A stretch of DNA of 64,000 bases, taken from positions 1 to 64,000 of the forward strand of contig NZ_JAULSI010000023.1 in assembly GCF_030711405.1 (NCBI RefSeq). The letters are read 5' to 3'. Below the pieces are notes generated by a model. That model worked only from the letters and a program-made list of their open reading frames with translations, made no database searches and had not been told where the DNA came from. A program made the translations under genes and the position numbers. Shown in pieces: positions 36,455-46,924 of the stretch. The stretch is from Massilia brevitalea. Its GTDB lineage: Bacteria; Pseudomonadota; Gammaproteobacteria; Burkholderiales; Burkholderiaceae_D. The number at the start of each line of letters is the position of its first letter. Positions within the stretch are counted from its first letter, which is position 1.

Positions 36455-37519
36455 ATGACAATCAAGGTCCTGATCGTCGACGACTCGGCACTGATCCGCA
36501 GCGTGATGAGCGAGATCGTGAATTCGCAAGCCGACATGGAAGTCGTGGCCACCGCGCCCGATCCGCTCGTCGCCCGCGAACTGATCAAGAAACACAACCC
36601 CGACGTGCTGACCCTCGACGTCGAGATGCCGAAGATGGATGGCCTCGACTTCCTGGAAAAACTGATGCGCCTGCGTCCGATGCCGGTATTGATGGTGTCG
36701 TCGCTGACCGAGCGCGGCTCGGAAATCACGATGCGCGCGCTGGAACTGGGCGCGGTCGACTTCGTTACCAAGCCCAAGATGTCGATCCAGACCGGTATGC
36801 GCGAGTACACCGAGCTGATTACCGACAAGATCCGCGCCGCCGCACGTGCGCGCGTGAAAGCCCGTACCTTACAACAACAAGCCATGCCTTCCGCCCTGCA
36901 AGCCTTGCGCAGTCCCTTGATTTCTTCGGAAAAGCTGATCATCATCGGCGCCTCGACCGGCGGCACCGAAGCGATCCGCGAATTCCTGATGCAGATGCCG
37001 TCCGACTGCCCCGGCATCCTGATTGCCCAGCACATGCCGGAAGGGTTCACGACCTCGTTTGCGCGCCGGCTCGACTCCTTGTGCAAGATCAGCGTGTCGG
37101 AGGCGGCCGGCAACGAGCGTATCCTGCCGGGCCACGCGTACATCGCACCGGGCCACTCGCACCTGCTCTTGAGCCGCTCGGGCGCCAACTACATGACCAA
37201 GATCGAGCAGACCGACCCGGTGAACCGGCACCGGCCCTCTGTGGACGTGCTGTTCCGCTCGGCGGCAATGGCGGCTGGCAAGAATGCGGTCGGCGTGATC
37301 CTGACGGGCATGGGGAAAGACGGCGCTGCTGGTATGCTTGATATGAAAAACGCGGGCGCGCACAATTTCGCCCAGGACGAGGCTTCGTGCGTGGTGTTCG
37401 GCATGCCGCGCGAAGCAATTGCCATCGGCGCGGTAAACGATGTGGCGCCCTTGCAGGCCTTGCCGGGCCTGGTGCTCGGGCAGTTGGCGGCGCAAGGTGG
37501 CCGGGCGTTGCGGGTTTGA
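36455..37519 (+). CDS. cheB: chemotaxis methylesterase/glutaminase CheB
   Basis: Response-regulator methylesterase, 354 aa. The REC domain has Asp55 in [13 protein letters not shown]. The C-terminal catalytic domain has the nucleophile Ser in [12 protein letters not shown], the His in [11 protein letters not shown] and the Asp in [14 protein letters not shown]. It removes receptor methyl groups when phosphorylated by CheA. The linker includes [13 protein letters not shown]. It is 17 nt after cheD. Confidence 0.96.
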   Translation: MTIKVLIVDDSALIRSVMSEIVNSQADMEVVATAPDPLVARELIKKHNPDVLTLDVEMPKMDGLDFLEKLMRLRPMPVLMVSSLTERGSEITMRALELGAVDFVTKPKMSIQTGMREYTELITDKIRAAARARVKARTLQQQAMPSALQALRSPLISSEKLIIIGASTGGTEAIREFLMQMPSDCPGILIAQHMPEGFTTSFARRLDSLCKISVSEAAGNERILPGHAYIAPGHSHLLLSRSGANYMTKIEQTDPVNRHRPSVDVLFRSAAMAAGKNAVGVILTGMGKDGAAGMLDMKNAGAHNFAQDEASCVVFGMPREAIAIGAVNDVAPLQALPGLVLGQLAAQGGRALRV

Positions 37520-37643
37520 TGCGCTTTCTCCGCTTTTGCGCCGGTTTTGTCGCCGTAGGGCAACAAAAATGCTATCCTTGAGGTTGCTTGTTGGAGCGCC
37601 TCAAGCCACACTAACCATAGTAAAAGAATCAACGGAGTAATTC

Positions 37644-38036
37644 ATGGCTGACCCAAAGATGCGTTTCCTGGTTGTTGACGATTTCTCGACGATGCGCCGC
37701 ATCGTCCGGAACCTGTTGAAAGAACTGGGTTACGCCAACGTCGACGAAGCGGAAGATGGCGTCATGGCGCTGACCAAGCTGCGCAGCGAGCAGTTCGACT
37801 TCGTCGTCTCGGACTGGAACATGCCCAATATGGACGGGCTGACCATGCTGCAGCACATCCGTGCCGACCCGGCGCTGAGCAAATTGCCGGTGCTGATGGT
37901 GACCGCGGAAGCGAAGAAGGAAAACATCATCGCCGCCGCCCAGGCTGGCGCCAGCGGCTACGTGGTCAAGCCGTTCACGGCCGCCACGCTCGACGAGAAG
38001 CTGAACAAGATCTTCGAGAAGATGGAAAAGGCCTGA
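37644..38036 (+). CDS. cheY: chemotaxis response regulator CheY
   Basis: Flagellar-motor response regulator, 130 aa, closely similar to enterobacterial Che[21 protein letters not shown], phosphoacceptor Asp in [34 protein letters not shown] and the Lys in [11 protein letters not shown]. CheA phosphorylates it and it binds the motor switch. It lies directly before cheZ (1-nt gap), which supports it as the main motor CheY. A 124-nt gap separates it from cheB and may hold its own promoter. Confidence 0.95.
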   Translation: MADPKMRFLVVDDFSTMRRIVRNLLKELGYANVDEAEDGVMALTKLRSEQFDFVVSDWNMPNMDGLTMLQHIRADPALSKLPVLMVTAEAKKENIIAAAQAGASGYVVKPFTAATLDEKLNKIFEKMEKA

Positions 38037-38037
38037 C

Positions 38038-38676
38038 ATGGCAGAGCATTCGCTTGAATCGGCAGCTTCGAACGAAGAGGTCCTGAGCCGCATCGGCCAC
38101 ATGACGCGCGCGCTGCACGACAGCCTGCGCGGCCTGGGCCTCGATAAACTGATCGAAAAGGCGGCCAGCGACATCCCGGATGCGCGCGACCGCCTCGATT
38201 ACGTTGCGCGCCTCTCGGAACAGTCCGCCAAGCGTGTGCTCGACGCCACCGATGCGGCCGGTCCTTTGCAGGACGGCATCGAAAACCGCAGCACCGCGCT
38301 GCGCGGCGAATGGCAAGCCCTGCTGGACAATGCCGGTAGCGGCGACAGCGACTGGCGCGCCCTGGCCGAACGCACGATGGCCGCACTGGCCGAGTCCGAG
38401 GGGGCCGCTGTCGCCACCCGCGGCCAGCTGATGGATATCATGATGGCCCAGGATTTCCAGGACCTGACCGGCCAGGTGATCGGCAAGATCACCTCGATCG
38501 CGCAAGACCTGGAAAAGCAGCTGGTGCAGGTGCTGGTCGATTTCGCCCCGAGCGAAATCAAGCGCGAGCTCGATACCGGCCTGCTGAACGGTCCGCAGGT
38601 CAAGCCGGAAGGCAAGTCGGACATCGTGGCCGACCAGGGCCAGGTCGACGACCTGCTCGACAGCCTGGGGTTCTGA
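38038..38676 (+). CDS. cheZ: CheY-P phosphatase CheZ
   Basis: Dimeric helical-hairpin phosphatase that resets CheY-P, 212 aa. The active-site helix MMAQDFQDLTGQVI places Asp142 and Gln146 where E. coli has Asp143/Gln147. The C-terminal peptide QVDDLLDSLGF is the classic CheY-binding tail. It is coupled to cheY by a 1-nt gap. Confidence 0.95.
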   Translation: MAEHSLESAASNEEVLSRIGHMTRALHDSLRGLGLDKLIEKAASDIPDARDRLDYVARLSEQSAKRVLDATDAAGPLQDGIENRSTALRGEWQALLDNAGSGDSDWRALAERTMAALAESEGAAVATRGQLMDIMMAQDFQDLTGQVIGKITSIAQDLEKQLVQVLVDFAPSEIKRELDTGLLNGPQVKPEGKSDIVADQGQVDDLLDSLGF

Positions 38677-38734
38677 CCCAGGCGGCATCCAGCCGCCCGA
38701 TTGCGCATTACCTGAATCATTCGCGACCGATTCC

Positions 38735-39943
38735 ATGCACCACAAAAATTATATTGTTCGCGAACCGCTGCTCGATGGCGCCCAGCGCGTCATCGGCTAC
38801 GAGCTGCTCTGGCAGCAAAAGGGCGGCCATCCCGTCCTCGATGCCGACCTGGAGCAACTGGTCGGCTTCGTCGCCGAGCACGTCCAGCACGAAGAACACG
38901 GCTGGCTGCTGCGCGACAAGCTCCTGTTCCTCGACGCCGTGCCGGCCATGCTCTCGACCGACGCCCTGTTTGCGCTGCCGCCCGAGCGCACCGTGCTGAG
39001 CCTGCAGGCGCGTACCCTGATGGACCCGAACACCCGCGCCGCCGTGCAGGCCGTGCGCGCCGGCGGCATCGGCATCTCGATCCGCGGCCTGGAAGTCGGC
39101 CACATCACCAAGGCGCTCGCACCCTACGCTTCGCACGTCGAGATGCGCTTTGCCGGCATCAACGTGGCCGAGCAGGCGCGCACCTATGCCGCCGCCAAGG
39201 GGGCCAGCTTGCGCATGGTCGGGCGCCCGGTCAGCAACTGGATCGACTACGACGCCTGCGCCACGCTCGGCCTGGAAGCCTTTGTCGGCAAGCTGCACCT
39301 GACCCCGCGTCCGGGCAACCCGGTCAAGGGACTGAATCCGACCCAGGCCATCATCCTGCAGCTGATGCAGATGGTGCAGAACAACGACGACATCCCCAAG
39401 CTCGAAGGCGTGCTCAAGCGCGACCCGGCGCTGACCTATAAACTCCTGCGCAACATCAACTCGGCGGGGTTTGGCGCCGGACGCGAAGTGCAGTCGATCC
39501 GCCAGGCCATTGCCCTGATGGGCTATGCGCCGCTGTACCGCTGGCTGACCCTGCTGCTGGCCAGCGCCAGTACCAGCGGCTATTCGCCGGTGCTGATGGA
39601 AACGGCCGTGGTGCGCGGGCGCCTGACCGAGCTGCTGGGCCTGCATGCTTTGCCGAAGGCCGAAGGGGAGAATTTGTTCGTGGCGGGCATGTTCTCGCTG
39701 CTGGACCGGCTGCTGGGGCTGCCGATGAAGGAAGTGCTCGATACGATTCCGCTGCCGCCGGAAGTGGTGAAGGCCTTGCTGACGCGTGAAGGCATGTACG
39801 GGCCTTACCTGGCCCTGGCCGAAGCCTGCGAGCTGAGTTCGAACCTGGTCGGTTCGCTGGCCGCTGGCCTCAACCTGAGTCCGCTGGAAGTGAACAAGGC
39901 GCATTTGTGCGCGCTGGCCTGGGCGCAAGCCGTTACCGCATAG
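38735..39943 (+). CDS. degenerate-EAL / HDOD signalling protein (YuxH family)
   Basis: 402-aa two-domain protein. The N-terminal EAL-like domain starts REPLLDGAQRVIGYELLWQQ, with ELL in place of EAL and without the usual metal-binding residues, so c-di-GMP hydrolysis is unlikely. The C-terminal HDOD domain (~200-400) has VLKRDPALTYKLLRNINSAG and SIRQAIALMGYAPLYRWLTL. Such proteins (CdgJ-like in Vibrio) can affect motility. It ends the che gene run and is convergent with the ycgR-like gene across the REP doublet. Confidence 0.88.
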   Translation: MHHKNYIVREPLLDGAQRVIGYELLWQQKGGHPVLDADLEQLVGFVAEHVQHEEHGWLLRDKLLFLDAVPAMLSTDALFALPPERTVLSLQARTLMDPNTRAAVQAVRAGGIGISIRGLEVGHITKALAPYASHVEMRFAGINVAEQARTYAAAKGASLRMVGRPVSNWIDYDACATLGLEAFVGKLHLTPRPGNPVKGLNPTQAIILQLMQMVQNNDDIPKLEGVLKRDPALTYKLLRNINSAGFGAGREVQSIRQAIALMGYAPLYRWLTLLLASASTSGYSPVLMETAVVRGRLTELLGLHALPKAEGENLFVAGMFSLLDRLLGLPMKEVLDTIPLPPEVVKALLTREGMYGPYLALAEACELSSNLVGSLAAGLNLSPLEVNKAHLCALAWAQAVTA

Positions 39944-39955
39944 CGGTTGTAGTTC

Positions 39956-40010
39956 GTAGGGTGGGCATTCGTAGTGCTGGCATTTAGCCAGCCCTACTGC
40001 CCACGCGGTA
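39956..40010. repeat. REP-like palindrome, copy 5 (enlarged loop)
   Basis: CGTAGGGTGGGCA and TGCCCACGCGGTA flank a 30-nt insert that itself folds (GTAG, CTGGC, loop, GCCAG, CTAC). It is the inverted partner of the copy at 40098, in the convergent gap between the HDOD gene and the ycgR-like gene. Confidence 0.65.
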
Positions 40011-40097
40011 CGGAGGGACCGCAGAGACCACATGTCCGGGAGCCGATACGCATGCGTTAGGCAGTGAGTTTCAGCCGCGTGTACGCAAGCGGTGAGA

Positions 40098-40124
40098 CCG
40101 CGTGGGCACAAGTGCCCACCCTAC
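40098..40124. repeat. REP-like palindrome, copy 6
   Basis: CCGC, GTGGGCAC, AA, GTGCCCAC, CCTACC: a perfect 8-bp stem, and the clearest match to the family consensus CCGCGTGGGCAC...GTGCCCACCCTACG. Confidence 0.7.
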
Positions 40125-40126
40125 CA

Positions 40127-40212
40127 CGTCAACGGCAACGTCGAGGTCAACAACAACGGCAACGGCAACGACGACGGCAACGTCAACAACAGCGTCAAAT
40201 TCAACAACGGCC
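40127..40212. repeat. imperfect AACGGC/AACGTC hexamer array
   Basis: A low-complexity stretch of AACGGC, AACGTC, AACAAC and GACGGC units runs from just after REP copy 6 to the stop codon of the ycgR-like gene. On the plus strand it would read as Asn/Gly/Val-rich sequence with no credible start or gene around it. Origin unknown. Confidence 0.5.
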
Positions 40213-40921
40213 TCAACTCCGCCGCATTTCCATGCCGATCCGGTCGTAGCGGCACCCCACCTGCACCTGCTCGCCGAGCAAATAGCTGCGGAAGGGCCGC
40301 AGCATGCGCACTTCGAGGTCGGCCACGATCGCCAGGGCCGGGCCCAGCTGCAAACGCACGTTCTTCAATTTCTGCCCCACGTGCAGCCTGCGCGCAGCCT
40401 CCGGCGGAGCGTGCATGCCGATGCCGCCGGTAGCAAAATCGCAGAGCGGCAATTCGATCTGCCGGTCGGGCAGGGTGATGGTGGCGGCGAACTGGTCGGC
40501 CAGCGCGGTGTCGGCACGCGGCGTTGCGCGCCGGTTCAGCACCAGGCAGGTGTCCGGAAATGGCAGGCTGAGCTGGTGGGGCGCGGCCGCGGCAGTACCC
40601 CAGTCGCCGTCGAGCTCGAACTGCAGGCGCGCGTCCCTCGCCAGCAGGGCGACGAAGGTGGCCGGCCCGGCAGCGATAACGGCTGCGCTTGGTAATTCCA
40701 GTGTGAAACGGGGGGGCATCGGCGGCCACGGCAACGATGCGCGCCAGCGGCGGCGCCGCCGCTGCAGCTGAGCCGGCCGGGTAGACGGTCAGCATGGCGC
40801 CGGCCTCGGCCAGCGCCATCAGCGCTTCGCCGATGTCGAAGGGGTCGCGCATGTCGTGCGCGTTCTTGTGCGCGATGCGCTCCAGCGGTGCGGCAGGAGG
40901 AGATGAGAAAGAGTCGGTCAC
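40213..40921 (-). pseudogene. YcgR-like flagellar brake PilZ protein, frameshifted at a C7 tract
   Basis: YcgR-type proteins bind c-di-GMP and slow the flagellar motor. The first ~70 codons from the GTG at 40921 (TDSFSSPPAAPLERI through RIVAVAADAP) are in one frame. The rest (RFTLELPSAAV to the end) is in another frame. The switch lies at a run of seven C on the coding strand (G7, 40710-40716). Removing one C gives a 235-aa protein of normal YcgR size. The PilZ domain keeps RRATPR (RxxxR) and DFATGG (usual DxSxxG, with Ala for Ser). This may be a sequencing error, a true pseudogene or a phase-variable tract. Confidence 0.78.
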
Positions 40922-41063
40922 GTTGGCAATCCTTGCGTCGGTGTCCGGCCGGGACGGCGGATCGCCATCAGCATACACCGCGCCGCTGGCTGTTGCAGAT
41001 AATAAATGCGCTTCTAATAATACTTATCTGAACAGCGAGGGCGCGGGCAGAGGCGGAGGCGCG

Positions 41064-41942
<879 letters not shown>

Positions 41943-42854
41943 TCAGGCCGGCGAGTACGCCAGGCGCACATAGATGGGCGCGAACGGTTCGGCCTGGGTA
42001 ATCTCGACCAGGGTTTCCTTGGCCAGCTCGAGCAGGGCAACGAAGTGCACGACCACGATCGGCACCGATTCCTGGCCCGCGAACAGTTCGCCGAATTCGA
42101 CGAAACGCTGCGCTTGTAGTGTACGCAGGATGGCCGACATGTGCTCGCGCACCGACAGTTCCTGACGCCCGATACGGTGGTGCTGGGTGAGCTTGGCCCG
42201 GCGCAGCACGTCGAGCCAGGCGCGCTGCAGGTCGTGCGGCGCCACCTGCGGCAGCACCACGGCCAGGCCTTGCTCGACCGGCAGGGCAGGACGCTGGAAA
42301 TCGCGCCCTTCCTGCGGGATCGTGCCAAGGCGCACGGCGGCCAGCTTGATCTGCTCGTACTCCAGCAGGCGGCGCACCAGTTCGGCGCGCGGGTCGCCGG
42401 CGTCCTCGATCAACTCGTCCTGGCGCTTCGGCAGCAGCATGCGCGACTTGATCTCGATCAGCATCGCCGCCATGAGCAAATACTCGGCGGCCAGTTCCAG
42501 GTTGCTCTTGCGGATCTGCTCGACGTATTCCAGGTATTGCAGGGTCACCTGCGCCATCGGGATATCGAGGATGTTGAAGTTCTGCTTGCGGATCAGGTAA
42601 AGCAGCAGGTCGAGCGGGCCTTCGAAGGCGTCGAGGAAGATTTCGAGGGCGTCGGGCGGGATGTACAGGTCGTTGGGCATGCGCAGCAGCGGCTCGCCGT
42701 ACAGCCGCGCAATGGCGGCTGCCGCGGCATCGTCGAGCGCAGCTTCGGTAGGCGGCGCGACGGAGCTGTCCGATGCGCTGTCTGGCGCCGTAGCCAAGGC
42801 CGCGTCCGGCACTGCCTCGGCCGGCGCGTCCTGGCCGGCCTCGTGCGCTGTCAT
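41943..42854 (-). CDS. scpA: segregation and condensation protein A (ScpA)
   Basis: Kleisin subunit of the SMC-ScpAB chromosome condensin, 303 aa. The kleisin N-terminus is FEGPLDLLLYLIRKQNFNIL, with a helix EYLLMAAMLIEIKSRMLLP and a C-terminal winged-helix region. An Ala-rich N-terminal extension of ~60 residues is present, common in betaproteobacteria. It sits between the DUF3460 gene and panC; scpB is not in the window. Confidence 0.93.
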   Translation of the reverse strand: MTAHEAGQDAPAEAVPDAALATAPDSASDSSVAPPTEAALDDAAAAAIARLYGEPLLRMPNDLYIPPDALEIFLDAFEGPLDLLLYLIRKQNFNILDIPMAQVTLQYLEYVEQIRKSNLELAAEYLLMAAMLIEIKSRMLLPKRQDELIEDAGDPRAELVRRLLEYEQIKLAAVRLGTIPQEGRDFQRPALPVEQGLAVVLPQVAPHDLQRAWLDVLRRAKLTQHHRIGRQELSVREHMSAILRTLQAQRFVEFGELFAGQESVPIVVVHFVALLELAKETLVEITQAEPFAPIYVRLAYSPA

Positions 42855-42873
42855 GTCCCCTGGACCTTTGGCC

Positions 42874-43074
42874 TTAGAACTTGCTCTGGTACGGGTAAGC
42901 CTGCTGGCGCAGGCGCGATTCTTCGACGCGCGCCTGTTCGTCCAGAGAAATCGGCAGCTTGTCCCAGAGCAGGCTGCGGCCTTCTTGCTGGCGCTCTTCC
43001 ATGCCAGGGGTCTTGGACTTCAGTTCGTCGATGAACTTGGTGTGGTCGGAAACGTAACCGGTGAATTTAGGCAT
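42874..43074 (-). CDS. DUF3460 family small protein
   Basis: 66-aa soluble protein (PKFTGYVSDHTKFIDELKSK, then a Glu/Arg-rich helix and RQQAYPYQSKF) that matches the small DUF3460 family of Burkholderiales. Function unknown. It is 19 nt upstream of scpA and 73 nt downstream of the enoyl-reductase gene, a conserved position. Confidence 0.85.
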   Translation of the reverse strand: MPKFTGYVSDHTKFIDELKSKTPGMEERQQEGRSLLWDKLPISLDEQARVEESRLRQQAYPYQSKF

Positions 43075-43147
43075 TGTCTTGCTCTATAAAAAGAAAGCCG
43101 GGACGGCGAGGCTGATTGTTCTGCCCGGCGGGCCCCGGCGTCAAGGG

Positions 43148-44464
43148 TTATGGATGCAGCGCGTTCAGCTGGCGGGCGATGATGTCGTGGTTCAACCACA
43201 GCACTGGTGCAATCTTTTCCGATGCGCCATGGAACATCAGCGGGCCGGCGCCTTCCAGCACCAGGCTCGACAGGTGATCGGTGATCAGGGCCTTCTTGTC
43301 CTTGTGCAGGCCGGTGATGGCTTCCGAGGTGCCGATCATGACCTCGGCCAGGGCCGGGGTGTTGTCCATCGGCCAGGCTTCGAAGTTGCGGAACTGGGCG
43401 CTGGTGACGTCCTGGTTGTATTGCTCGATGGTGTCGAGCAAGGACTGCAGCGAGGTGCCGTCGCCCAGCAGGTCCTGGCAGATTGCCCATTGCTGGTCTG
43501 CCCACGCGCCGCCGCCCTCCTTCTTCAGCGCGGTGAGCAGCGGGAACAGCGACAGTTCCACGCCCACGAAGATGTCCGACGAGTTCGTGCGGATTTCCGG
43601 GCAGTTGAACACCGTCGCCGTCACGCCCGATTTCCAGGCGGCTTCGGCGATGCTTTCCAGGCGCATCTTGGCGTAGCCTTGGGTGTAATTGGTGTAAGTC
43701 TGCCACTGGTACTCGCCGCCGATCAGGATCTCGGTGCCGTGGTAGCCGTAGGCGGTGTAGCGGACTTCGCCGCCGGCTTTCGTCACGCGCTCGCGGATCG
43801 GGCTTGATGCATCGATCAGGTACTTCAGCGTGTTGGCGCTGACTTCGTCGAAGTTCATCAGGATCAGCTTGCCCAGGTCGCTGTCGAGCAGGGCGCGCGA
43901 GGACATGAAGCGCTCGCCGCGGCCTTTATAGATGCGGTTGGCAATCGCCAGGAAGGCCTTGATGCGTGGAATGCCGCCAGCCATGGTGTGGGCGAAGAAG
44001 ACGTTCGCGCCTTCCGGCACCAGCTTGTCGACTTCGGCCATCACTTGCGCGGCGGACTCGGTGAAGCGGCGCACGCCGGCTTCGCGGCAGCGCTCGATCT
44101 TGTCCCAGTCCAGCTTGTCTTCTTGCCAGCTTTTCAGCGTGATACCCGACAGCATTTCGGTCGGGTTCTGCTCGCCGTCCGGGGCGTCCATGTCGAAGCC
44201 GGCCATCAGCGGCACGTTGATGATGCGTCCGCCCAGTTTTTCCTCGGCTTCGGCGTGTTCTTCAGTGGTGAGGGCGCGCAGGGCGCCATTGTCGTCACGG
44301 CGGCCGACGGTGATGCCGACGATCGTCATGCCAGCCGCGCGCGCCTCATCGATCAGGCCGTTCACATAGCCGCGGCCGAACAGTTCGCCGAACAGGACGA
44401 AGACGTCGCCCTTGCGGAACACGTTGGCTTCTGGAATATGGCGGAGGGGATTCAATTCGGTCAT
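43148..44464 (-). CDS. FabMG-type enoyl-ACP reductase family protein
   Basis: 438-aa protein that I assign to the FabMG family, described from soil DNA as a triclosan-resistant enoyl-ACP reductase distinct from FabI/FabK/FabL/FabV. N-terminal features are FRKGDVFVLFGELFGRGYVN and IVGITVGRRDDNG (Rossmann-like), then AHTMAGGIPRIKAFLAIANR, a Tyr-rich TAYGYHGTEILIGGEYQW and the C-terminal LWLNHDIIARQL. The assignment is from memory of the family, not an alignment. Its promoter seems to be the TATAAT at 44536. Confidence 0.6.
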   Translation of the reverse strand: MTELNPLRHIPEANVFRKGDVFVLFGELFGRGYVNGLIDEARAAGMTIVGITVGRRDDNGALRALTTEEHAEAEEKLGGRIINVPLMAGFDMDAPDGEQNPTEMLSGITLKSWQEDKLDWDKIERCREAGVRRFTESAAQVMAEVDKLVPEGANVFFAHTMAGGIPRIKAFLAIANRIYKGRGERFMSSRALLDSDLGKLILMNFDEVSANTLKYLIDASSPIRERVTKAGGEVRYTAYGYHGTEILIGGEYQWQTYTNYTQGYAKMRLESIAEAAWKSGVTATVFNCPEIRTNSSDIFVGVELSLFPLLTALKKEGGGAWADQQWAICQDLLGDGTSLQSLLDTIEQYNQDVTSAQFRNFEAWPMDNTPALAEVMIGTSEAITGLHKDKKALITDHLSSLVLEGAGPLMFHGASEKIAPVLWLNHDIIARQLNALHP

Positions 44465-44535
44465 TTTATTATCTGCCTATCAAAAGAGTTTGTAGGGGGC
44501 GTCTCAGGCGCGAAGTTTCTGAATAAAAACACGGC

Positions 44536-44563
44536 ATTATAACGCCGCCTCGGCCCGTGGAAA
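44536..44563 (-). promoter_or_regulatory. sigma-70 promoter of the FabMG-type gene
   Basis: On the minus strand TTTCCA, 16 nt, TATAAT; the -10 is a perfect consensus, 72 nt before the start codon. The -35 lies inside one arm of the long hairpin at 44548-44584. Confidence 0.55.
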
Positions 44564-44584
44564 GCGGATTTCCAGGGGCCGAGG
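44548..44584. repeat. long imperfect palindrome between metG and the FabMG-type gene
   Basis: CCTCGGCCC-g-TGGAAA pairs with TTTCCA-g-GGGCCGAGG around a 5-nt loop, giving 15 bp plus one G-G mismatch. It lies 55-92 nt after the metG stop on the minus strand. No T-tract follows, so it is either a processed transcript end or an operator overlapping the next gene's -35. Confidence 0.6.
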
Positions 44585-44639
44585 AGCAGGTGAGCGGCCC
44601 TGTTATAACGTGGATTGGGCCGTCTCTTGTTGTCGGATC

Positions 44640-46820
44640 TTAGCGGATGCGCATGCCCGGGGTCGCGCCCGGCATCGGGTCGAGCAGGTAGAGACCCGGG
44701 TTCGCCTTTTCGTCGGCGCTCGATGCGCACAGGACCATGCCTTCGGAAATGCCGAACTTCATCTTGCGCGGCGCCAGGTTGGCCACCATCACCGTCATCT
44801 TGCCGATCAGGTCTTCCGGCTTGAAGGCCGACTTGATGCCCGAGAACACATTGCGGTGACGGCCTTCGCCCACGTCCAGCGTCAGGCGCAGCAGCTTGCC
44901 GGCGCCTTCCACATGTTCGCAGTTGACGATCCTTGCCACGCGCAGGTCGATCTTGGCGAAGTCGTCGATGCTGATTTCGGGCGCCAGTTCCTCGATGGCG
45001 TCGGCTGCCGCAGGGGCCGCCAACGCGCCAGCCGGGGCTGCATCAACGCTTTCGGCTGCGGCTGCCGGTTCCGGGGCCGCATCCGACGCCGGGTTGGGCG
45101 CCGGCGTGGCGACGCCCGGCCGCTCGAACAGATTCTCGATCATCTTGGCATCCACACGCTGCATCAGGTGGCTGTAGGCGCCGATGCTGCGGCCGAGCAT
45201 GCTGTTGTACGCAGCCTCGCCCTGGGTATCAAGCCAGGTATGGCCGGCGTCGCCCAGGAATTCGGCCACGCGCGCCGCCACCTGCGGCAGTACCGGCGAC
45301 AACATGATGGTCAGCTGGCGGAACAGGATCAGGGCGACCGTGCAGACCTCGTGCAGCTCGGCGACTTTGGTCTCGTCCTTGGCCAGCAGCCAGGGCTTGT
45401 TCTCGTCGACGAACTGGTTCGTGACGTCGGCGATTTCCATGATCTCGCGCAGGGCGCGGCCGTATTCGCGTGCTTCGAAGGCGGCGCCGATCGATACCTG
45501 GCGCTCGGCGCCATCGACGGTCAAGGCTTTCGCGATCCAGGCCTTGGCGTTATCCGACAGTTCGGACGCCAATTTGCCGTCGAACTTCTTGGCAATAAAA
45601 CCGGCGCAGCGGCTGGCGATATTCACGTACTTGCCGATCAAGTCGCTGTTCACGCGGGCAACAAAATCGTCGCCGTTGAAGTCCAGGTCCTCGACTTTCG
45701 CATTCAGCTTGAACGCCAGGTAATAGCGCAGCCATTCCGGGTTCATGCCCAGTTCCAGGTAGCGCAGCGGCGAAATGCCGGTGCCGCGCGACTTCGACAT
45801 CTTTTCGTTGTTGACCGTCAGGTGGCCATGCACGGCAACTTTCAGCTTGTCGATGATCGGGTGGCCCGAGAAGTTCAGCATCGCCGGCCAGAACAGCAGG
45901 TGGAAGGAGACGATGTCCTTGCCGATGAAGTGGACCTGCTCGGCGTCCGGGTCCTTCAGGAAGGCGTCGAAGTCGAGGCCGTTCTTGTCGAAGTAATTCT
46001 TCAGCGAGGCCAGGTAGCCGACCGGCGCGTCCAGCCAGACATAAAAGAACTTGCCCGGCGCATCAGGAATCGGAATGCCGAAGTAGGGCGCGTCGCGCGA
46101 AATATCCCAGTCGGCCAGCTTTTCGCCGGCTTCGCCCAGCCATTCCGAGACCTTGTTCACCATTTCCGGCTGCAGGCGGCCCGGGGTGTTCAGCCACTCC
46201 TTAAGGAAGGTGAAGCAGCGCGGGTCGGACAGCTTGAAGAAATACTGTTCAGACGGTTTCAGGATCGGGGTCGAGCCGGTGAACACCGAGAACGGGTTGA
46301 TCAGTTCGGTCGGCTGGTAGGCGGCGCCGCAGACTTCGCAGTTGTCGCCGTACTGGTCCTTGGCGTGGCAGGTCGGGCACTCGCCCTTGATGTTGCGGTC
46401 GGCCAGGAACATGCCTTTCACCGGATCGTAGAAACGGTCGACGGTTTTCGTCACGATCAGGCCGGCATCGCGGAGTTGACGGTAGATGCCTTGCGAGAGC
46501 GCGACGTTTTCCGGCGAATCCGTGGAATACCAGTTGTCGAAGGCGATGTGGAAGCCGTCCAGGTATTGCGGGCGGCCGGCGGCGATCTTGGCCACGAATT
46601 CCTGCGGGGTGATCCCTTCCTTTTCGGCGGCGATCATGATCGGCGTGCCGTGGGTGTCGTCGGCGCAGACGAAATGTACCTGGCGCTCTTGACCACCATC
46701 GCGTTGCATTCGCTGGTAGCGGACCCAGATGTCGGCCTGGATGTATTCCATCATGTGGCCAATATGGAAGGCGGCGTTGGCGTAGGGCAGGGCAGTGGTG
46801 ACGAACAGCTTGCGGGTCAT
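44640..46820 (-). CDS. metG: methionyl-tRNA synthetase MetG
   Basis: Class I aminoacyl-tRNA synthetase charging tRNA-Met, 726 aa. HIGH motif in [11 protein letters not shown], zinc knuckle with [22 protein letters not shown] in [12 protein letters not shown]. An Ala/Pro-rich linker (~555-610) leads to a C-terminal EMAP/Trbp-type tRNA-binding domain ([20 protein letters not shown]). Full length. Divergent from apbC, with a 157-bp gap between them. Confidence 0.97.
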   Translation of the reverse strand: MTRKLFVTTALPYANAAFHIGHMMEYIQADIWVRYQRMQRDGGQERQVHFVCADDTHGTPIMIAAEKEGITPQEFVAKIAAGRPQYLDGFHIAFDNWYSTDSPENVALSQGIYRQLRDAGLIVTKTVDRFYDPVKGMFLADRNIKGECPTCHAKDQYGDNCEVCGAAYQPTELINPFSVFTGSTPILKPSEQYFFKLSDPRCFTFLKEWLNTPGRLQPEMVNKVSEWLGEAGEKLADWDISRDAPYFGIPIPDAPGKFFYVWLDAPVGYLASLKNYFDKNGLDFDAFLKDPDAEQVHFIGKDIVSFHLLFWPAMLNFSGHPIIDKLKVAVHGHLTVNNEKMSKSRGTGISPLRYLELGMNPEWLRYYLAFKLNAKVEDLDFNGDDFVARVNSDLIGKYVNIASRCAGFIAKKFDGKLASELSDNAKAWIAKALTVDGAERQVSIGAAFEAREYGRALREIMEIADVTNQFVDENKPWLLAKDETKVAELHEVCTVALILFRQLTIMLSPVLPQVAARVAEFLGDAGHTWLDTQGEAAYNSMLGRSIGAYSHLMQRVDAKMIENLFERPGVATPAPNPASDAAPEPAAAAESVDAAPAGALAAPAAADAIEELAPEISIDDFAKIDLRVARIVNCEHVEGAGKLLRLTLDVGEGRHRNVFSGIKSAFKPEDLIGKMTVMVANLAPRKMKFGISEGMVLCASSADEKANPGLYLLDPMPGATPGMRIR

Positions 46821-46924
46821 GGGCTAAGCGCTAAGGAAAGGATGAAAGAGAACATTTTACCAGCGGATGTCCACAAACGCATGGTGGGTATTTCAGGGAG
46901 CTGCCGCGTTTTGATGCCCCCGCC

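Noticed and set aside
39944..40212. CRISPR-like array, because of repeated palindromes
   Set aside because: The palindromes are in opposite orientation with unequal spacing and no regular spacers; they fit REP-like elements instead.
40092..40433. A plus-strand frame with Asn/Gly-rich sequence overlapping the REP copy and the ycgR-like gene
   Set aside because: The N/G-rich part comes from the hexamer array and the remainder is antisense to the PilZ protein. There is no convincing start.
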